Shown here: positions 1 through 9,845 of the stretch, one piece after another
Layout: every line of letters begins with the position of its first letter
Numbering within the stretch: position 1 is the stretch's first letter
DNA from: Marinomonas aquiplantarum
Lineage (GTDB): Bacteria > Pseudomonadota > Gammaproteobacteria > Pseudomonadales > Marinomonadaceae
Assembly (NCBI RefSeq): GCF_003314975.1
Contig: NZ_QNRF01000015.1
Coordinates: 1-54,500, forward strand
Direction of reading: 5' to 3'
Length of the DNA: 54,500 bases
Notes under the pieces: model-generated
Told to the model about the DNA's origin: nothing
Seen by the model: the letters and a program-made list of their open reading frames with translations, nothing else
The model's database searches: none
Translations under genes and position numbers: made by a program

Positions 1-56
1 GGCCAAACAGTGCCATTGGTGGCATTCCACCTAAATGGCTTATGAAGGCAGCTTAG
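1..56 (+). CDS. IS3-family transposase, C-terminal fragment (partial at window edge)
   Basis: The frame starting at base 3 reads PNSAIGGIPPKWLMKAA and stops at TAG 54-56. IS3-group DDE transposases commonly end in a segment of the form RPN-x-A-(I/L)-GG-(I/F)-(T/P)-P-x-x-x-L-x-x-AA, just after the catalytic domain, and this matches. Only about 17 codons are visible, so no catalytic residue can be seen. The stop lies ~40 bases before the proposed IS end, as expected for these elements. Confidence 0.6.
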   Translation, partial: PNSAIGGIPPKWLMKAA

Positions 57-97
57 GCTCTACTTTTCACCCCTGTTAAAAATGGGGGGATTACACA
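1..97 (+). mobile_element. Right end of an IS3-family-like insertion sequence (partial)
   Basis: The first ~97 bases hold the tail of a transposase reading frame followed by a G-rich end ending GGGGGGATTACACA, where homology to an OmpK-type porin gene stops abruptly. Read inward on minus, the presumed terminal repeat begins TGTAATCCCCCC. The other IS end lies outside the window, so target duplication and exact boundary (95 or 97) cannot be checked. The family call rests on the transposase tail and is moderate. Confidence 0.6.
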
Positions 98-599
98 ACC
101 CATCACGGTTACCAAAGCTTTTATCATATAAAGCGTAAAGGTTTACACCAACCTTATCCAAACAAGGTACATTCACATCTGCTCTTAGGCCAAAGAACGA
201 ATTATTTGTACCATCTTCACCACCGTCTAAACTAAATAAAGTCGACACATAAACCTCCTGAACACCCCCAAATGAAAGGTCTTTTCCCGTAATACCATCA
301 AGCGAAAACCGAGGTGCAATCTTCAGAAACATTTTGTCTGAATCTGCTTTATCACTACTCTCAATAGAACCTAGGTTAAAAATATCTAAATAACCATATA
401 GATCCACAATTCCTGAGCGACCACCAAATTCCATTTCCATGTAATCATGGCTTGACTCACCAGGCAATTCATCAAAAGCATACATTAGATTAAATTGTCT
501 CCAAGAATAATCATTTTTATGAATATCATCAGAATAATCTGCAGCGAAGCTGACACTACTGAGTAGCAAGGCGGAAAGGCCAAAAAGTTTTTTGTTTAT
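60..599 (-). pseudogene. OmpK/Tsx-like outer-membrane channel, 3'-truncated by an IS and with a degraded start codon
   Basis: The protein has a signal peptide ending SFA-ADYSDD and conserved OmpK/Tsx stretches (HDYMEMEFGGRSGIVDLYGY, APRFSLD, DLSFGGVQEVY, NNSFFGLRADVNVP, VNLYALYD). The family normally runs ~230-290 residues with further beta strands after this point. Here homology ends about 155 codons in and 15 unrelated residues read into the IS end precede a TAG at 60-62. The natural start, just after an AAGGT ribosome site, is ATA (597-599) instead of ATG; a TTG at 567-569 is the next possibility but would remove most of the signal peptide. OmpK-type proteins are nucleoside/phage-receptor channels of the outer membrane; this copy is very probably non-functional. 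Confidence 0.8.
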
Positions 600-1061
600 G
601 TTTTTACCTTATTCAATAAAATGGAAGCTTTACATAAAATATAACCACACGGTCAGAAAATAATTTCTTAAATTTTTTTAAAAAATGTAAAGTAATTAAG
701 GTATTAATTAATTTTGCACAAAAATAAAAACGAGAAGACTATCATTACACCAAAATCAAAAGACATAAAAAAACATAAAACTAAAAGACTAAGATAAAAA
801 AACAAGAGATATGAAAATAATACATATAAAAATGCTATTTCTAAGGGCATAAAACATTAAGGCAACCTTTAAAAAATGATCGTTAATCTATAAAAAAGTA
901 GAAGAAAATACAAAATAGCTCCCTAAAGGGAGGTCAATTTTTTCTTATTGGACAATAGAAAAACACCAGAAAAGAGCTAAAAGCAGCTTTATCACGATCA
1001 AAATATTGGTCTATTTTAAGAGAGGGTTTCAAAAAAATTCTTAAGAAAACAATAGAGCGTT
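600..1061. other. AT-rich gene-free stretch
   Basis: About 460 bases of very AT-rich sequence between the broken porin gene and the glycosyltransferase gene. It presumably carries the porin promoter. A short inverted repeat, CTCCCT-AAA-GGGAGG, sits at 920-935 and is followed by a short T run on plus, but no plus-strand gene feeds it. I see no convincing open frame or RNA gene here. Confidence 0.5.
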
Positions 1062-2000
1062 TCATCCAAGGGCAGTCAGACGGTAATATTTATCTGCTAC
1101 CAACAATGATACTAATAATTCTTTTTCATCATCCTTAAAATCTATAACATATTCATTAGCATTTTGAATTATTGTCTTTGCTTCTTCAGGATGAGCATTA
1201 TAGTAAAGTATCTTTTCCTCTAGATCGGAAAAATCATCTTTCAACAACACATAGTGATAATCAGGCTTTAACATACCCTCCATAAACCATGTTTCATATC
1301 GAGGTTTCCTCATCATAACTAAAGAGTTTGAATTCATCGCCCACTTTAGATTGGTAGCTACATCTTTCCCTTCTATGCTAACAACATATTTGTACTTCAG
1401 CTGTTCGGATACAGTTAAGTAACCTTTGTACCCATCCCCCTTTTTACCTACATCATTATGTCCCACATCGGCTAAAGAGCTTTTATAATAAAGCTCAACG
1501 AAATCTTGTCGATGTTGGTGATGCACCATTCCTCGCCATACAGCCATGGGAATTTTATCTTCAAAAGAAACTTTATCGTCAACAAATTGATAATGACGAA
1601 TAGCGTTCAACTTCAATAACACTGAGTTTTGATTGTTATCGATAATAGGACGACTTTTAACAAAGGATGGCACATCAGGGACATGCGTCACATCGCCAAA
1701 TACATAATCAAATCGTTTATCTTTGGGGAAATGACTCACAACTCGTTTCGTATCAGCAAAATATACAAAGCTTTTTGTCTTTTTAAATTCACCAACAGAA
1801 ACAGAGTTTTCTGAGGGACTAAAACTACTATCTAGCTTACAGCAATAATCTGCCCTCTCGCGCATCTGCTCGGTAACAACCGCAGAATTCAAAATATCAT
1901 GGGCACTTTTAACAGGTTTCTTTAACAATAGAGTTTCACTAATATAATAGCGAATCTTAGCCCAACGATTTTTGTAATATTCCCAATTTTTTCTTTTCAT
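1062..2000 (-). CDS. CAP10/GT90-type glycosyltransferase
   Basis: About 312 residues. The C-terminal half has the CAP10/GT90 pattern: an IPMAVWRG segment near the middle, then a YKYVVSIEGKDVATNLKWAM block, a PRYETWFMEGMLKPDYHYVLL block and a helical tail. Bacterial GT90 members transfer sugars in LPS core or capsule synthesis; the substrate cannot be read from sequence. There is no signal peptide or membrane segment, so it should act in the cytoplasm. The ATG at 1998-2000 lies two bases beyond the ugd stop; a TTG at 2004-2006 would overlap it. The tight junction with ugd implies one operon, with ugd supplying UDP-glucuronate. It could be an acceptor-specific enzyme outside GT90 proper, but the CAP10 fold call is fairly safe. 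Confidence 0.75.
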   Translation of the reverse strand: MKRKNWEYYKNRWAKIRYYISETLLLKKPVKSAHDILNSAVVTEQMRERADYCCKLDSSFSPSENSVSVGEFKKTKSFVYFADTKRVVSHFPKDKRFDYVFGDVTHVPDVPSFVKSRPIIDNNQNSVLLKLNAIRHYQFVDDKVSFEDKIPMAVWRGMVHHQHRQDFVELYYKSSLADVGHNDVGKKGDGYKGYLTVSEQLKYKYVVSIEGKDVATNLKWAMNSNSLVMMRKPRYETWFMEGMLKPDYHYVLLKDDFSDLEEKILYYNAHPEEAKTIIQNANEYVIDFKDDEKELLVSLLVADKYYRLTALG

Positions 2001-2002
2001 TT

Positions 2003-3172
2003 TCAAGCATCGCCACCAAAGAGATCTCGGGTATAAACTTTTTCTTCAACGTCCATTACATCATCGGTTAAACGGTTTGCCACAATAACGTCAGATAAAC
2101 GCTTAAACTCTGCCAAATCAGTAATGACACGAGAGTTAAAGAACTGTGGTTCGTCCAAAGCGGGTTCATAAACCACTACTTCCACACCTTTAGCCTTAAT
2201 TCGCTTCATCACACCTTGTATGGCCGATGCTCGAAAATTATCAGACCCTGATTTCATCACCAAACGATAAATACCCACTACTTTAGGAGAGCGTTTAAGG
2301 ATGGATTCCGCGATAAAGTCCTTACGTGTCACATTGGCATCTACTATGGCGCGAATCAGGTTATTGGGTACCTGATCATAATTGGCTAAAAGCTGTTTGG
2401 TGTCTTTCGGTAAGCAATAACCACCGTAACCAAAGGATGGGTTGTTATAATGTTTGCCAATTCTAGGGTCCAATCCCACCCCTTCAATAATTTGACGGCT
2501 ATCTAATTGGTGAGATTCTGCATAACTGTCTAGTTCATTGAAGAAGGCAACTCGCATAGCCAGATATGTATTCGCGAATAATTTAATCGCCTCAGCCTCA
2601 GTAGAACCAGTCAGTAACACATCTACTTGTTCTTTTAATGCTCCCTGTACAAGCAAGTTAGCAAAAATACGTGCTCGCTCTGACTCTTCTCCAACAATGA
2701 TGCGAGAAGGGTATAAGTTATCATGCAAGGCTTTACCTTCTCGCAAGAACTCAGGAGAAAAAATTAAATTGTTCGTGGCGAATTGCTCTTGTGCGGACTT
2801 TGTAAAGCCAACGGGAACAGTCGACTTAATCACCATCACTGCATTTGGGTTTAAACGACATACATCAGCAATAACGGACTCAACGTGGCGGGTATTAAAA
2901 TAATTTGTTTCTGGATCATAATCTGTTGGTGTCGCAATAATGATGTAATCTGCTCCAACATAGGCCTCTTCTTTGTCCAGTGTAGCCTTAAAATTCAATT
3001 CATCTTGAGCAAGGCTGCGCTCTATATCATCATCTTCAATAGGAGATTGTTTGGCATTTAGCATGGCCACTTTTTCAGGCACAATATCGAGCGCAACCAC
3101 TTGGTTATGCTTAGCCAACAACAAAGCATTAGAAATCCCTACATAGCCAGTTCCAGCCACCGCAATTTTCAT
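2003..3172 (-). CDS. ugd: UDP-glucose 6-dehydrogenase
   Basis: 389 residues, the size of the short Ugd class. It catalyses two NAD-dependent oxidations of UDP-glucose to UDP-glucuronate. Seen: N-terminal Rossmann motif [12 protein letters not shown], the STVPVGFT segment, SPEFLREG, the central dimerisation/active-site block with [15 protein letters not shown] holding the catalytic Cys (about residue 250), and a C-terminal UDP-binding domain. ATG at 3170-3172 is preferred over the TTG one codon upstream; GGTAGAG precedes it. It is first in a two-gene unit with the GT90 glycosyltransferase. Its substrate supplier, galU, lies ~36 kb away. Product use is probably capsule or LPS uronic acid. Confidence 0.95.
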   Translation of the reverse strand: MKIAVAGTGYVGISNALLLAKHNQVVALDIVPEKVAMLNAKQSPIEDDDIERSLAQDELNFKATLDKEEAYVGADYIIIATPTDYDPETNYFNTRHVESVIADVCRLNPNAVMVIKSTVPVGFTKSAQEQFATNNLIFSPEFLREGKALHDNLYPSRIIVGEESERARIFANLLVQGALKEQVDVLLTGSTEAEAIKLFANTYLAMRVAFFNELDSYAESHQLDSRQIIEGVGLDPRIGKHYNNPSFGYGGYCLPKDTKQLLANYDQVPNNLIRAIVDANVTRKDFIAESILKRSPKVVGIYRLVMKSGSDNFRASAIQGVMKRIKAKGVEVVVYEPALDEPQFFNSRVITDLAEFKRLSDVIVANRLTDDVMDVEEKVYTRDLFGGDA

Positions 3173-3283
3173 CAAACTCTACCTTTCACCAAATTGTTAC
3201 ATTTTGAAATATATCCCTATTTTACAGTTTGAGAATGAATTAAAAATGCCTAATCTAACTTTTCTTTACTTTTAAATGAAAAA

Positions 3284-4123
3284 TTATTGTGCCTTAGTCA
3301 AACGTAACATGCGTTTGGCCCACTGACTCCAAGAACCAACATACACAAGCTTTGCTTCAATGCCGGAATAATTTAATGCCAATACATTGTGACATGCCGT
3401 TACTCCGGAACCGCAATAGTACACGTAACTGTCTTCGTCCTCAGAAATCCAATCCTGCCATTCTACATGCAGCTGCTCCGCAGGTTTAAAATAACCAAGC
3501 TCATCAAGATTATCCATAAAGGGGCGGTTGATCGCGCCAGGAATGTGTCCTGCCACTGGGTCTATGGTCTCATTCTCACCCTGAAAACGATCCGCTGCTC
3601 TAGCATCCACTAATTGAAATTGATTCGCCTCAAAGTTCTCAACGACACTTTGCTCGTCTATGGCCCAAGGGAATGAAACGTCCATAACTTCATTACTTTT
3701 CGTGCCTGTAGATTGTTGAAATGAAACCTCTTTATCCTCTCTCAACCAAGCAGGATAACCGCCATCCAACACTCGCACTTTAAGGCCTTGTTGCACCATC
3801 ATCCACCAAGCTCGAGCAGCGATGGCACCGCCCATATCATCGTATACAACCACATCACTTTGCTTATCAATCCCCCACAGTTGCAACTGCTTAGAAAAGC
3901 TCTGTTCCGGTGGCAAAGGATGGCGTCCAGACATCTCGCTTTCAGAGGCTGCTAACTGATGATGCACATCGACAAAAATCGCATTGGGAATATGACCGTC
4001 CTGATACAGCAAACTTCCTTTAGCCAAATCCGTTAAATAGAAACGGCAGTCTAATACAACTAAATTTGGCGAATCTAAAAGCGACTCTAATTCTTCTGTG
4101 GTTATCAAGGTTGTCGGTATCAC
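3284..4123 (-). CDS. sseA: Sulfurtransferase, 3-mercaptopyruvate/thiosulfate type (two rhodanese domains)
   Basis: 279 residues with two rhodanese domains. The N-terminal inactive domain has VVLDCRFYL, GHIPNAIFVDVH and SGRHPLP. The C-terminal catalytic domain has VDARAADRF, GHIPGAINRPF and the active-site loop YYCGSGVTACHN. The CGSGVTA loop is typical of 3-mercaptopyruvate sulfurtransferases, which pass sulfane sulfur to cyanide or thiols. The start is GTG at 4121-4123, chosen because GAGGAG lies six bases upstream. It is monocistronic and divergent from tlyA. The rhodanese assignment is certain; preferred donor (mercaptopyruvate over thiosulfate) is inferred from the loop. Confidence 0.9.
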   Translation of the reverse strand: MIPTTLITTEELESLLDSPNLVVLDCRFYLTDLAKGSLLYQDGHIPNAIFVDVHHQLAASESEMSGRHPLPPEQSFSKQLQLWGIDKQSDVVVYDDMGGAIAARAWWMMVQQGLKVRVLDGGYPAWLREDKEVSFQQSTGTKSNEVMDVSFPWAIDEQSVVENFEANQFQLVDARAADRFQGENETIDPVAGHIPGAINRPFMDNLDELGYFKPAEQLHVEWQDWISEDEDSYVYYCGSGVTACHNVLALNYSGIEAKLVYVGSWSQWAKRMLRLTKAQ

Positions 4124-4224
4124 GGGCTCTCCTCAGATGGATGCTACAGCACCATTCACTAACCTATTTTGCTTGGTCTAATTTTGATAATATAGCAGCT
4201 AATATTGTCATTAACGGTTTTATT

Positions 4225-4986
4225 ATGTTACGCATTGATCTTCTGCTGACCGAACAAGGTCTAGCCAAGTCTCGCTCACAGGCACAAAGTTTTATCAGTG
4301 AGGGCAGAGTGTCTTATTTACTAAATGATCAATGGCATCCCATCACCAAAGCCAGTTTAAAACTCTCAACGGACACCAAGTTAAACATCACTCCAAGAGA
4401 CACTGACAAATATGTCTCTCGAGGCGCCCTTAAACTTGAAGGAGCTTTGTCTCACACAAACTTAGACATCACAGACTTTCAAGTACTAGATATCGGTCAA
4501 TCTACCGGAGGCTTTAGCGACTGCGCCATTCAACATGGCGCAAATAAGGTCGTGGGCATTGAGGTTGGTCATGGACAACTGGCTTCAAGCTTAATAAATC
4601 ATCCGCAGATTGTCTGTTTAGAGGGCATAAACGCACGACATTTATCGACAGAAGACTTGCAAAACCACTTGCCAGAAACGGGTTTTGACCTTGCTGTAAT
4701 GGACGTATCCTTCATTTCACAAACAAAAATCTTACCACAGCTCCCTGAGCTAATTAGAGAAGGAGGACACCTCATTACTCTAGTAAAACCTCAATTTGAA
4801 GTGGGCAAAGAATTTGTGGGCAAAGGAGGGATAGTGAAAGATGAAAAAAGAGTCTCGGAATTAACCAAAGACATCAAAGCCTTTGTCTCTGCTTTAGGAT
4901 TCCAAGTGCAATGTTACATTGAAAGCCCAATCAAAGGTGGCGATGGTAATCGTGAGTTTTTACTATGGGCGGTCAAAAAACCATAA
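4225..4986 (+). CDS. tlyA: TlyA-family 2'-O rRNA methyltransferase (hemolysin A family)
   Basis: 253 residues from ATG 4225, the usual TlyA length; the frame is open further upstream but those residues do not resemble the family. An S4 RNA-binding domain covers roughly residues 1-60 (RIDLLLTEQGLAKSRSQAQSFI) and leads to VSRGALKLEGAL. The FtsJ-like SAM domain follows, with VLDIGQSTGGFSDC as motif I and LAVMDVSFISQTKILPQL and LVKPQFE as later motifs. In actinobacteria TlyA methylates 16S and 23S rRNA cytidines; gammaproteobacterial members are less studied. The motif I Gln (DIGQSTGGF) replaces the more common Ala. It is divergent from sseA and convergent with the MATE gene. Confidence 0.85.
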   Translation: MLRIDLLLTEQGLAKSRSQAQSFISEGRVSYLLNDQWHPITKASLKLSTDTKLNITPRDTDKYVSRGALKLEGALSHTNLDITDFQVLDIGQSTGGFSDCAIQHGANKVVGIEVGHGQLASSLINHPQIVCLEGINARHLSTEDLQNHLPETGFDLAVMDVSFISQTKILPQLPELIREGGHLITLVKPQFEVGKEFVGKGGIVKDEKRVSELTKDIKAFVSALGFQVQCYIESPIKGGDGNREFLLWAVKKP

Positions 4987-4996
4987 TCAATACCGT

Positions 4997-6379
4997 TTAA
5001 ATCATCTCATCAAAGCCTGTGGAAGCACCAGAAGGTAGTATTTCTTTCGCTTCCTTTTCCTCCAATTCAACGATGTAATTTCTTGCCATATAAAAACCTA
5101 GTGAGCCAAAAATCACTGAGCCAACGGCCTGCCCAAACAAAATCCCTTCCGCTCCCATAAACCAAGAAAAAACAATAATCAAAGGCCAGGTTCCTAGGGT
5201 TGCTCGAGCAAAGTTCAACAAAGTACTGTGAAGAGGACGACCAAGATTATTAAAGGTAGCAATGGCGATAAACAACAAACTCTGGAAGAAAAAACTGAAC
5301 GACACAAAGGTCGCAAAAAAGCGAATGAGATCCGCACTGGCGGGAGACGCATTAAACACCACCACCAGCCAATCCTGCAGCGCATACAAAGCCCAACATA
5401 ACAAAAGACAATATCCCAAGGCATAAATTACTGCACTTGAAATGGTTTGATGCATTCTATCAAAACGCCCCGCCCCATAGTTTTGCCCTAATATTGGCCC
5501 TACCGCACCAGACAGCGCAAACAAACCACCAAATATTACAGGTATTACTCGACCAATAATGGCCACCGCTGCGACCGCATCATCACCAAAAGACGCGGTA
5601 TGCTCCATTACAATAGCGTTCGCCAGAGGCGAAGACATATTCGTGAGCATGGCTGGGACAGCAATCACAGCAATGCTTCGTGTATCTTTGAAAAAATCCA
5701 TAAGATCAAACTCACCCAGCATTTTATGAACTCGAACCACGCCATAATAAGCCACTATCACCATAGAGCAACGCGCTAATAAAGACGCAATCGCCGCACC
5801 ATCGACCCCGAGACCAAAAGCAAAAATAAAAATAGGGTCTAGAACGGCATTCACCAAGCCACCAACCATAGTCGCGTACATTGCACGCTTGGCATCGCCC
5901 AAGGCACGCATAATCCCGGAACCAATCATGCCAATCATCACAGCAGGCATCCCTAATATCAGAATCTGTAAATAACCAGTCGCCAGATCAAGTGCCCGAC
6001 CTGTGGCACCAATAAAAAGCAAAATATGTGGGATTTTTGGCCATAAAAACCAAACAACGAGGGATGAAAATAGAATACCAAATGCCAGTACATTAACAGC
6101 TCTACGTTTTGCCAGTTCAAGGTTATGTTCACCAATGGCCCGTGAAACCAAAGCGGTCGCCGCGATGGATATGGCAATACTTAGCGAAACCGTAAAGAAC
6201 ATAATGGTGCTGGCATAACCCACTGCCGCGACAGCTTCTTTTTCCCCCAACATGGAGAGAAAAAGCATATCGACTAAATCCACCAAAAACATGCACATCA
6301 ACCCCAACGCACTAGTAACCGACATAGTTACCACGTGTTTAAACGTTGAGCCTTGTGTGAGTTTTGCCGAATTAGGCAT
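4997..6379 (-). CDS. MATE-family multidrug efflux transporter
   Basis: 460 residues with about 12 membrane segments in two homologous halves. The N-terminal half has SVTSALGLMCMFLVDLVDMLFLSMLGEKEAVAAVGYA-like features, typical of MatE domains, and the second half repeats it (AVVAIIGRVIPVIFGGLFALSGAVGPILGQNYGAG). MATE proteins export cationic drugs in exchange for Na+ or H+. The start is ATG at 6377-6379. It lies downstream of lon behind a strong terminator, so it should have its own promoter. Substrate cannot be inferred, and NorM or DinF subfamily membership is unresolved. Confidence 0.88.
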   Translation of the reverse strand: MPNSAKLTQGSTFKHVVTMSVTSALGLMCMFLVDLVDMLFLSMLGEKEAVAAVGYASTIMFFTVSLSIAISIAATALVSRAIGEHNLELAKRRAVNVLAFGILFSSLVVWFLWPKIPHILLFIGATGRALDLATGYLQILILGMPAVMIGMIGSGIMRALGDAKRAMYATMVGGLVNAVLDPIFIFAFGLGVDGAAIASLLARCSMVIVAYYGVVRVHKMLGEFDLMDFFKDTRSIAVIAVPAMLTNMSSPLANAIVMEHTASFGDDAVAAVAIIGRVIPVIFGGLFALSGAVGPILGQNYGAGRFDRMHQTISSAVIYALGYCLLLCWALYALQDWLVVVFNASPASADLIRFFATFVSFSFFFQSLLFIAIATFNNLGRPLHSTLLNFARATLGTWPLIIVFSWFMGAEGILFGQAVGSVIFGSLGFYMARNYIVELEEKEAKEILPSGASTGFDEMI

Positions 6380-6404
6380 TCATTTCCCCTAGCAACCTAA
6401 ATAT

Positions 6405-6437
6405 AAAAAAACCGGGCAAGCCAAAGCTCACCCGGTT
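6405..6437 (-). terminator. Rho-independent terminator of lon
   Basis: On minus the sequence forms AACCGGG...CCCGGTT (6410-6416 with 6431-6437), with an inner AGC-CAAA-GCT mini-stem, followed by a run of T (AAAAAA at 6405-6410 on plus). It lies about 65 bases past the lon stop. Confidence 0.85.
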
Positions 6438-6500
6438 AGTTCATTTTCTCATGACTCGGCCATGAAGAGAATGCCTAGTTTGTGGACAAATTAGTGAATA

Positions 6501-8936
6501 TCAATGAAGGTTACTCACATCACGATTGAAAACCACCTTTTCAACATCGGTAAAACGTTCAGCAAAATGCACTGTCATGCCATCCTTGACCGATTCAGGT
6601 AATTCGTCAAAGTCTCGTCGATTTGGTTCAGGTAAAATCACTTCGTTAATTTTACTACGCTTAGCCGCGATGATTTTTTCACGAATACCACCAACTGCTA
6701 GTACTTGCCCTGTTAAAGTCAACTCTCCCGTCATCGCTAAACCACGACGTACAGGCTCTCCTTTTGCCAATGACATTAAAGCGGTTGCCATAGTAATACC
6801 AGCGCTTGGCCCATCCTTTGGTGTTGCGCCCTCAGGCACATGCAGGTGCACCAAGCACTTATCAAAAAACTCAGGGGATCGCTGATAGCTCTTGGTATGA
6901 GAAAACACATATGAGTAAGCAATATCTGCTGACTCTTTCATCACGTCACCCAACTTGCCAGTCAACTTCAAACCGCGGGTAAGTTCATGCACTTTGGTCG
7001 CTTCAATGGGTAAAGTCGCTCCCCCCATAGAAGTCCAAGCTAAACCTGTCACAACACCAACCCCTTGAAGAGTCTTTTCGGGACGGAAATAAGGCATGCC
7101 CAATAAGCTTTCTACATCTTTAACACCCACATTAATGTGTTCTTTCTCACCCGTCATGAGTTCTACGACACATTTACGCAGTATTTTTTGCAGTAACTTA
7201 TCCATACCTCGCACGCCAGCTTCACGTGCATAGTGTTCAATCAAATGACGCAATGCCGCATCCGTAATATTAAGCTGTTTTTTCAGCAGCTTATTTTTCT
7301 TCAGTAACTTAGGCCATAAATGCTGCTTTGCAATGGCGAGCTTTTCATCTGCTATGTAGCCCGACAGACGAATTACATCCATACGATCTAATAACGGCGA
7401 AGGAATGGTATCCAGCTGATTGGCCGTACAAATGAACAAGGCTTTAGACAAATCAATTCGCATATCCAAATAATGATCAAGAAACTCACTATTTTGCTCA
7501 GGGTCCAATGCTTCCAGTAGAGAAGACGCTGGATCACCTTGGAATGAGGAACCGATTTTATCTATCTCATCTAACATGATGACAGGGTTTTCGACTTGAA
7601 CATCTTTTAACGCCTGCACAAACTTACCGGGTAAAGCACCAATATAGGTACGACGATGGCCTTTAATCTCGGCTTCATCACGCATCCCACCCAAACTAAA
7701 GCGATAGAATTTACGATTGAGAGATTCAGCAATAGATTTACCGATAGACGTTTTACCCACGCCAGGGGGGCCAACCAACAACAAGATTGATCCTCCCATT
7801 TCACCACGGTGGGCGCCTAGTGCTAAGAATTCAACAATACGATCTTTGATATCGCTCAAACCAGCGTGGTGAGACTCTAATACTTCACGAGCGGATTTAA
7901 TGTCCAAGTTATCGTCAGAATGCACACCCCAAGGCAAAGAAGTCGCCCAATCTAAATAGTTACGCGTCACACCATATTCAGGGGATCCAGTTTCTAGAAT
8001 ACTCAGTTTATGCAGTTCTTCTTGAATTTTATCCGCTACTGACGAAGTTAAAGTTTTTCCTTGCAACCGCTCTTCAAACGTTTCCACATCAGAGGTACGA
8101 TCATCTTTTGAAATCCCTAACTCTTTCTGGATCACCTTCAATTGTTCGCGTAAGAAAAAGTCCCGTTGATGCTTCCCAATTTTATCGTTTACTTCAGCGC
8201 TGATTTCATTTTGCAAACGAGCAATTTCCAGCTCCTTACGCAACAAAGTTAACGACAAATGCATCCGCGCCTGCACCGGTATTGTGGCCAACACATCGTA
8301 TAACTCTTCCGGCTCTGCCGACGTGATAGAAGCGGCAAAATCCGCTAATAAACCAGATTCATTGAAAGAAAAACGCCCCAAATACTGACGCAAATCTTCA
8401 CTGAATAATGGATTAAGTCGAATCAACTCTTTAATGGCATCTAGAATAGCAATGGAATAGGCTTTTGCTTCATCGTCACTGGCTTTGGCATCATTGATGT
8501 AACGCACTCTCGCCAAATAGGGCGTCGTGTCACTTAACCACTCGACCACCTCAAAACGCTTTACCCCTTGTGCGAGGAAAGTCAGCTTATCGTTTTGTTT
8601 TTCGGCCTTATGAATCCGAGCTGCACAACCGATTGAACGAAAAACTTCTACCGGAGGCGCACCTTTACCCACTTTTTCAGCGTACACCAAGCCAACCGCT
8701 GCTTGCGGATGCTCTGCAATGCGCTCAACCGTGTCTTCCCATTGTTCGGCGTCAACCATCACAGGCTGCACTTGCGCAGGGAAAAAAGGTCGACTGGAAA
8801 TCGGCAAGATATACAGTGTTTCTGGCAACACATCGTCTGGCAAAGCCAACGCTTTGGGATCACTGATCACCACACTTTCATCGTCGGCCATGACATCATT
8901 ATCTTCTTGGTTGTCTAAAAAATCGTCATTACTCAT
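6501..8936 (-). CDS. lon: ATP-dependent protease La (Lon)
   Basis: 811 residues, the expected LonA size. The N-terminal substrate-binding domain begins near residue 38 (LPETLYILPISSRPFFPAQ). A coiled-coil (KIGKHQRDFFLREQLKVIQKELG) precedes the AAA+ module: Walker A GPPGVGKTSIGKS near residue 388, Walker B VIMLDEIDKIG and a sensor region. The C-terminal protease domain has the Ser of PKDGPSAGITMA (near 708) and the Lys of GGIREKIIAAKRS (near 751) as the catalytic dyad. It degrades misfolded and regulatory proteins in the cytoplasm. The acidic N-terminal 35 residues (NDDFLDNQEDNDVMADDES) extend beyond the E. coli enzyme. ATG at 8934-8936 has TTGAAGA upstream. Divergent from upp. Confidence 0.97.
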   Translation of the reverse strand: MSNDDFLDNQEDNDVMADDESVVISDPKALALPDDVLPETLYILPISSRPFFPAQVQPVMVDAEQWEDTVERIAEHPQAAVGLVYAEKVGKGAPPVEVFRSIGCAARIHKAEKQNDKLTFLAQGVKRFEVVEWLSDTTPYLARVRYINDAKASDDEAKAYSIAILDAIKELIRLNPLFSEDLRQYLGRFSFNESGLLADFAASITSAEPEELYDVLATIPVQARMHLSLTLLRKELEIARLQNEISAEVNDKIGKHQRDFFLREQLKVIQKELGISKDDRTSDVETFEERLQGKTLTSSVADKIQEELHKLSILETGSPEYGVTRNYLDWATSLPWGVHSDDNLDIKSAREVLESHHAGLSDIKDRIVEFLALGAHRGEMGGSILLLVGPPGVGKTSIGKSIAESLNRKFYRFSLGGMRDEAEIKGHRRTYIGALPGKFVQALKDVQVENPVIMLDEIDKIGSSFQGDPASSLLEALDPEQNSEFLDHYLDMRIDLSKALFICTANQLDTIPSPLLDRMDVIRLSGYIADEKLAIAKQHLWPKLLKKNKLLKKQLNITDAALRHLIEHYAREAGVRGMDKLLQKILRKCVVELMTGEKEHINVGVKDVESLLGMPYFRPEKTLQGVGVVTGLAWTSMGGATLPIEATKVHELTRGLKLTGKLGDVMKESADIAYSYVFSHTKSYQRSPEFFDKCLVHLHVPEGATPKDGPSAGITMATALMSLAKGEPVRRGLAMTGELTLTGQVLAVGGIREKIIAAKRSKINEVILPEPNRRDFDELPESVKDGMTVHFAERFTDVEKVVFNRDVSNLH

Positions 8937-9179
8937 TCTTCAATCCAATTCTTTCTTGGGAGACTTGCCCCCACACATTCGCGGCTAATGTAGCCAATCT
9001 AATGTTTGTTTATGTAGTGACGATCTTTAAGAAAACAATCCCCAACCTAACCCAGACCACTACTAACCAGAAGGACAAGATTAATGATTCAGCTGAAATC
9101 CACTTAGTGGTATTATGAGCACATATTTTGCAAGGCAATGATTGCAACACCCAAGCCCGCCAACGAAAAGGAAAAACGC

Positions 9180-9836
9180 ATGACTCGCGAACAACTTCTT
9201 GAAAAATACAACGACATTTTTGTCATCAGCCACCCTTTCGTGAAACACAAACTCACCAGTCTACGCGACAAAAACACGAGCACTCGTGAATTCAGAATGC
9301 TGGTAGAAGAGCTAGGAACACTGATTGGTTACGAAGCCACTCGTGACCTGGATACCATGGATATCGAAGTAGAAACACCGCTTGAAAAAGCCATGTGCCC
9401 TGTTCTTAAAGGCAAGAAACTGTGCATCGTGACCATTATGCGTGCCGGCAATGGTCTAGCCGAGGGCGTACTAAAACTGTCGCCTTCAGCCCGTGTTGGC
9501 CACGTCGGTTTATACCGTGATCCAGACACCAAACAACCAGTTGAGTACTACTTAAAGATGCCTCATTCTGTGAATGAACGCACCATTATTGTGGTAGATC
9601 CTATGTTGGCAACGGGCAACTCTGCCATCATGGCGATCGAGAAAATGAAAGAGATGGGGGCTTCTGACATTCGTTTCATCTGCTTGTTTGCCGCACCAGA
9701 AGGCATTCAAGCATTTAAAGAGGCGCACCCAGATGTAGCGATGTACATTGGCGCCATTGATCGTGGCTTGGATGACCATGCTTATATCCGTCCTGGGGTC
9801 GGTGACGCGGGCGATCGAATTTACGGTACTCGTTAA
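9180..9836 (+). CDS. upp: Uracil phosphoribosyltransferase
   Basis: 218 residues from ATG 9180. I chose this start because AAAAGGA lies just upstream and an earlier ATG at 9138 lacks a ribosome site. It converts uracil and PRPP to UMP in pyrimidine salvage. The PRPP-binding motif [13 protein letters not shown] and the uracil-binding C-terminus ([17 protein letters not shown]) are present, along with [12 protein letters not shown]. Several motif residues are unusual: MLATGNS replaces MLATGGS, and [18 protein letters not shown] differs from the E. coli version. The transcript ends in a 12-bp hairpin at 9846-9894. It is convergent with a LysE/TetR pair whose regulator resembles RutR. Confidence 0.93.
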   Translation: MTREQLLEKYNDIFVISHPFVKHKLTSLRDKNTSTREFRMLVEELGTLIGYEATRDLDTMDIEVETPLEKAMCPVLKGKKLCIVTIMRAGNGLAEGVLKLSPSARVGHVGLYRDPDTKQPVEYYLKMPHSVNERTIIVVDPMLATGNSAIMAIEKMKEMGASDIRFICLFAAPEGIQAFKEAHPDVAMYIGAIDRGLDDHAYIRPGVGDAGDRIYGTR

Positions 9837-9845
9837 ATTTTATGT

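Noticed and set aside
920..945. Terminator-like repeat on plus in the 600-1061 gap
   Set aside because: Short stem and weak T run, with no plus-strand gene upstream to terminate.
8937..9179. Heat-shock (sigma-32) promoter for lon
   Set aside because: Searched for CTTGAAA and CCCCAT pairs on minus; no acceptable spacing was found.
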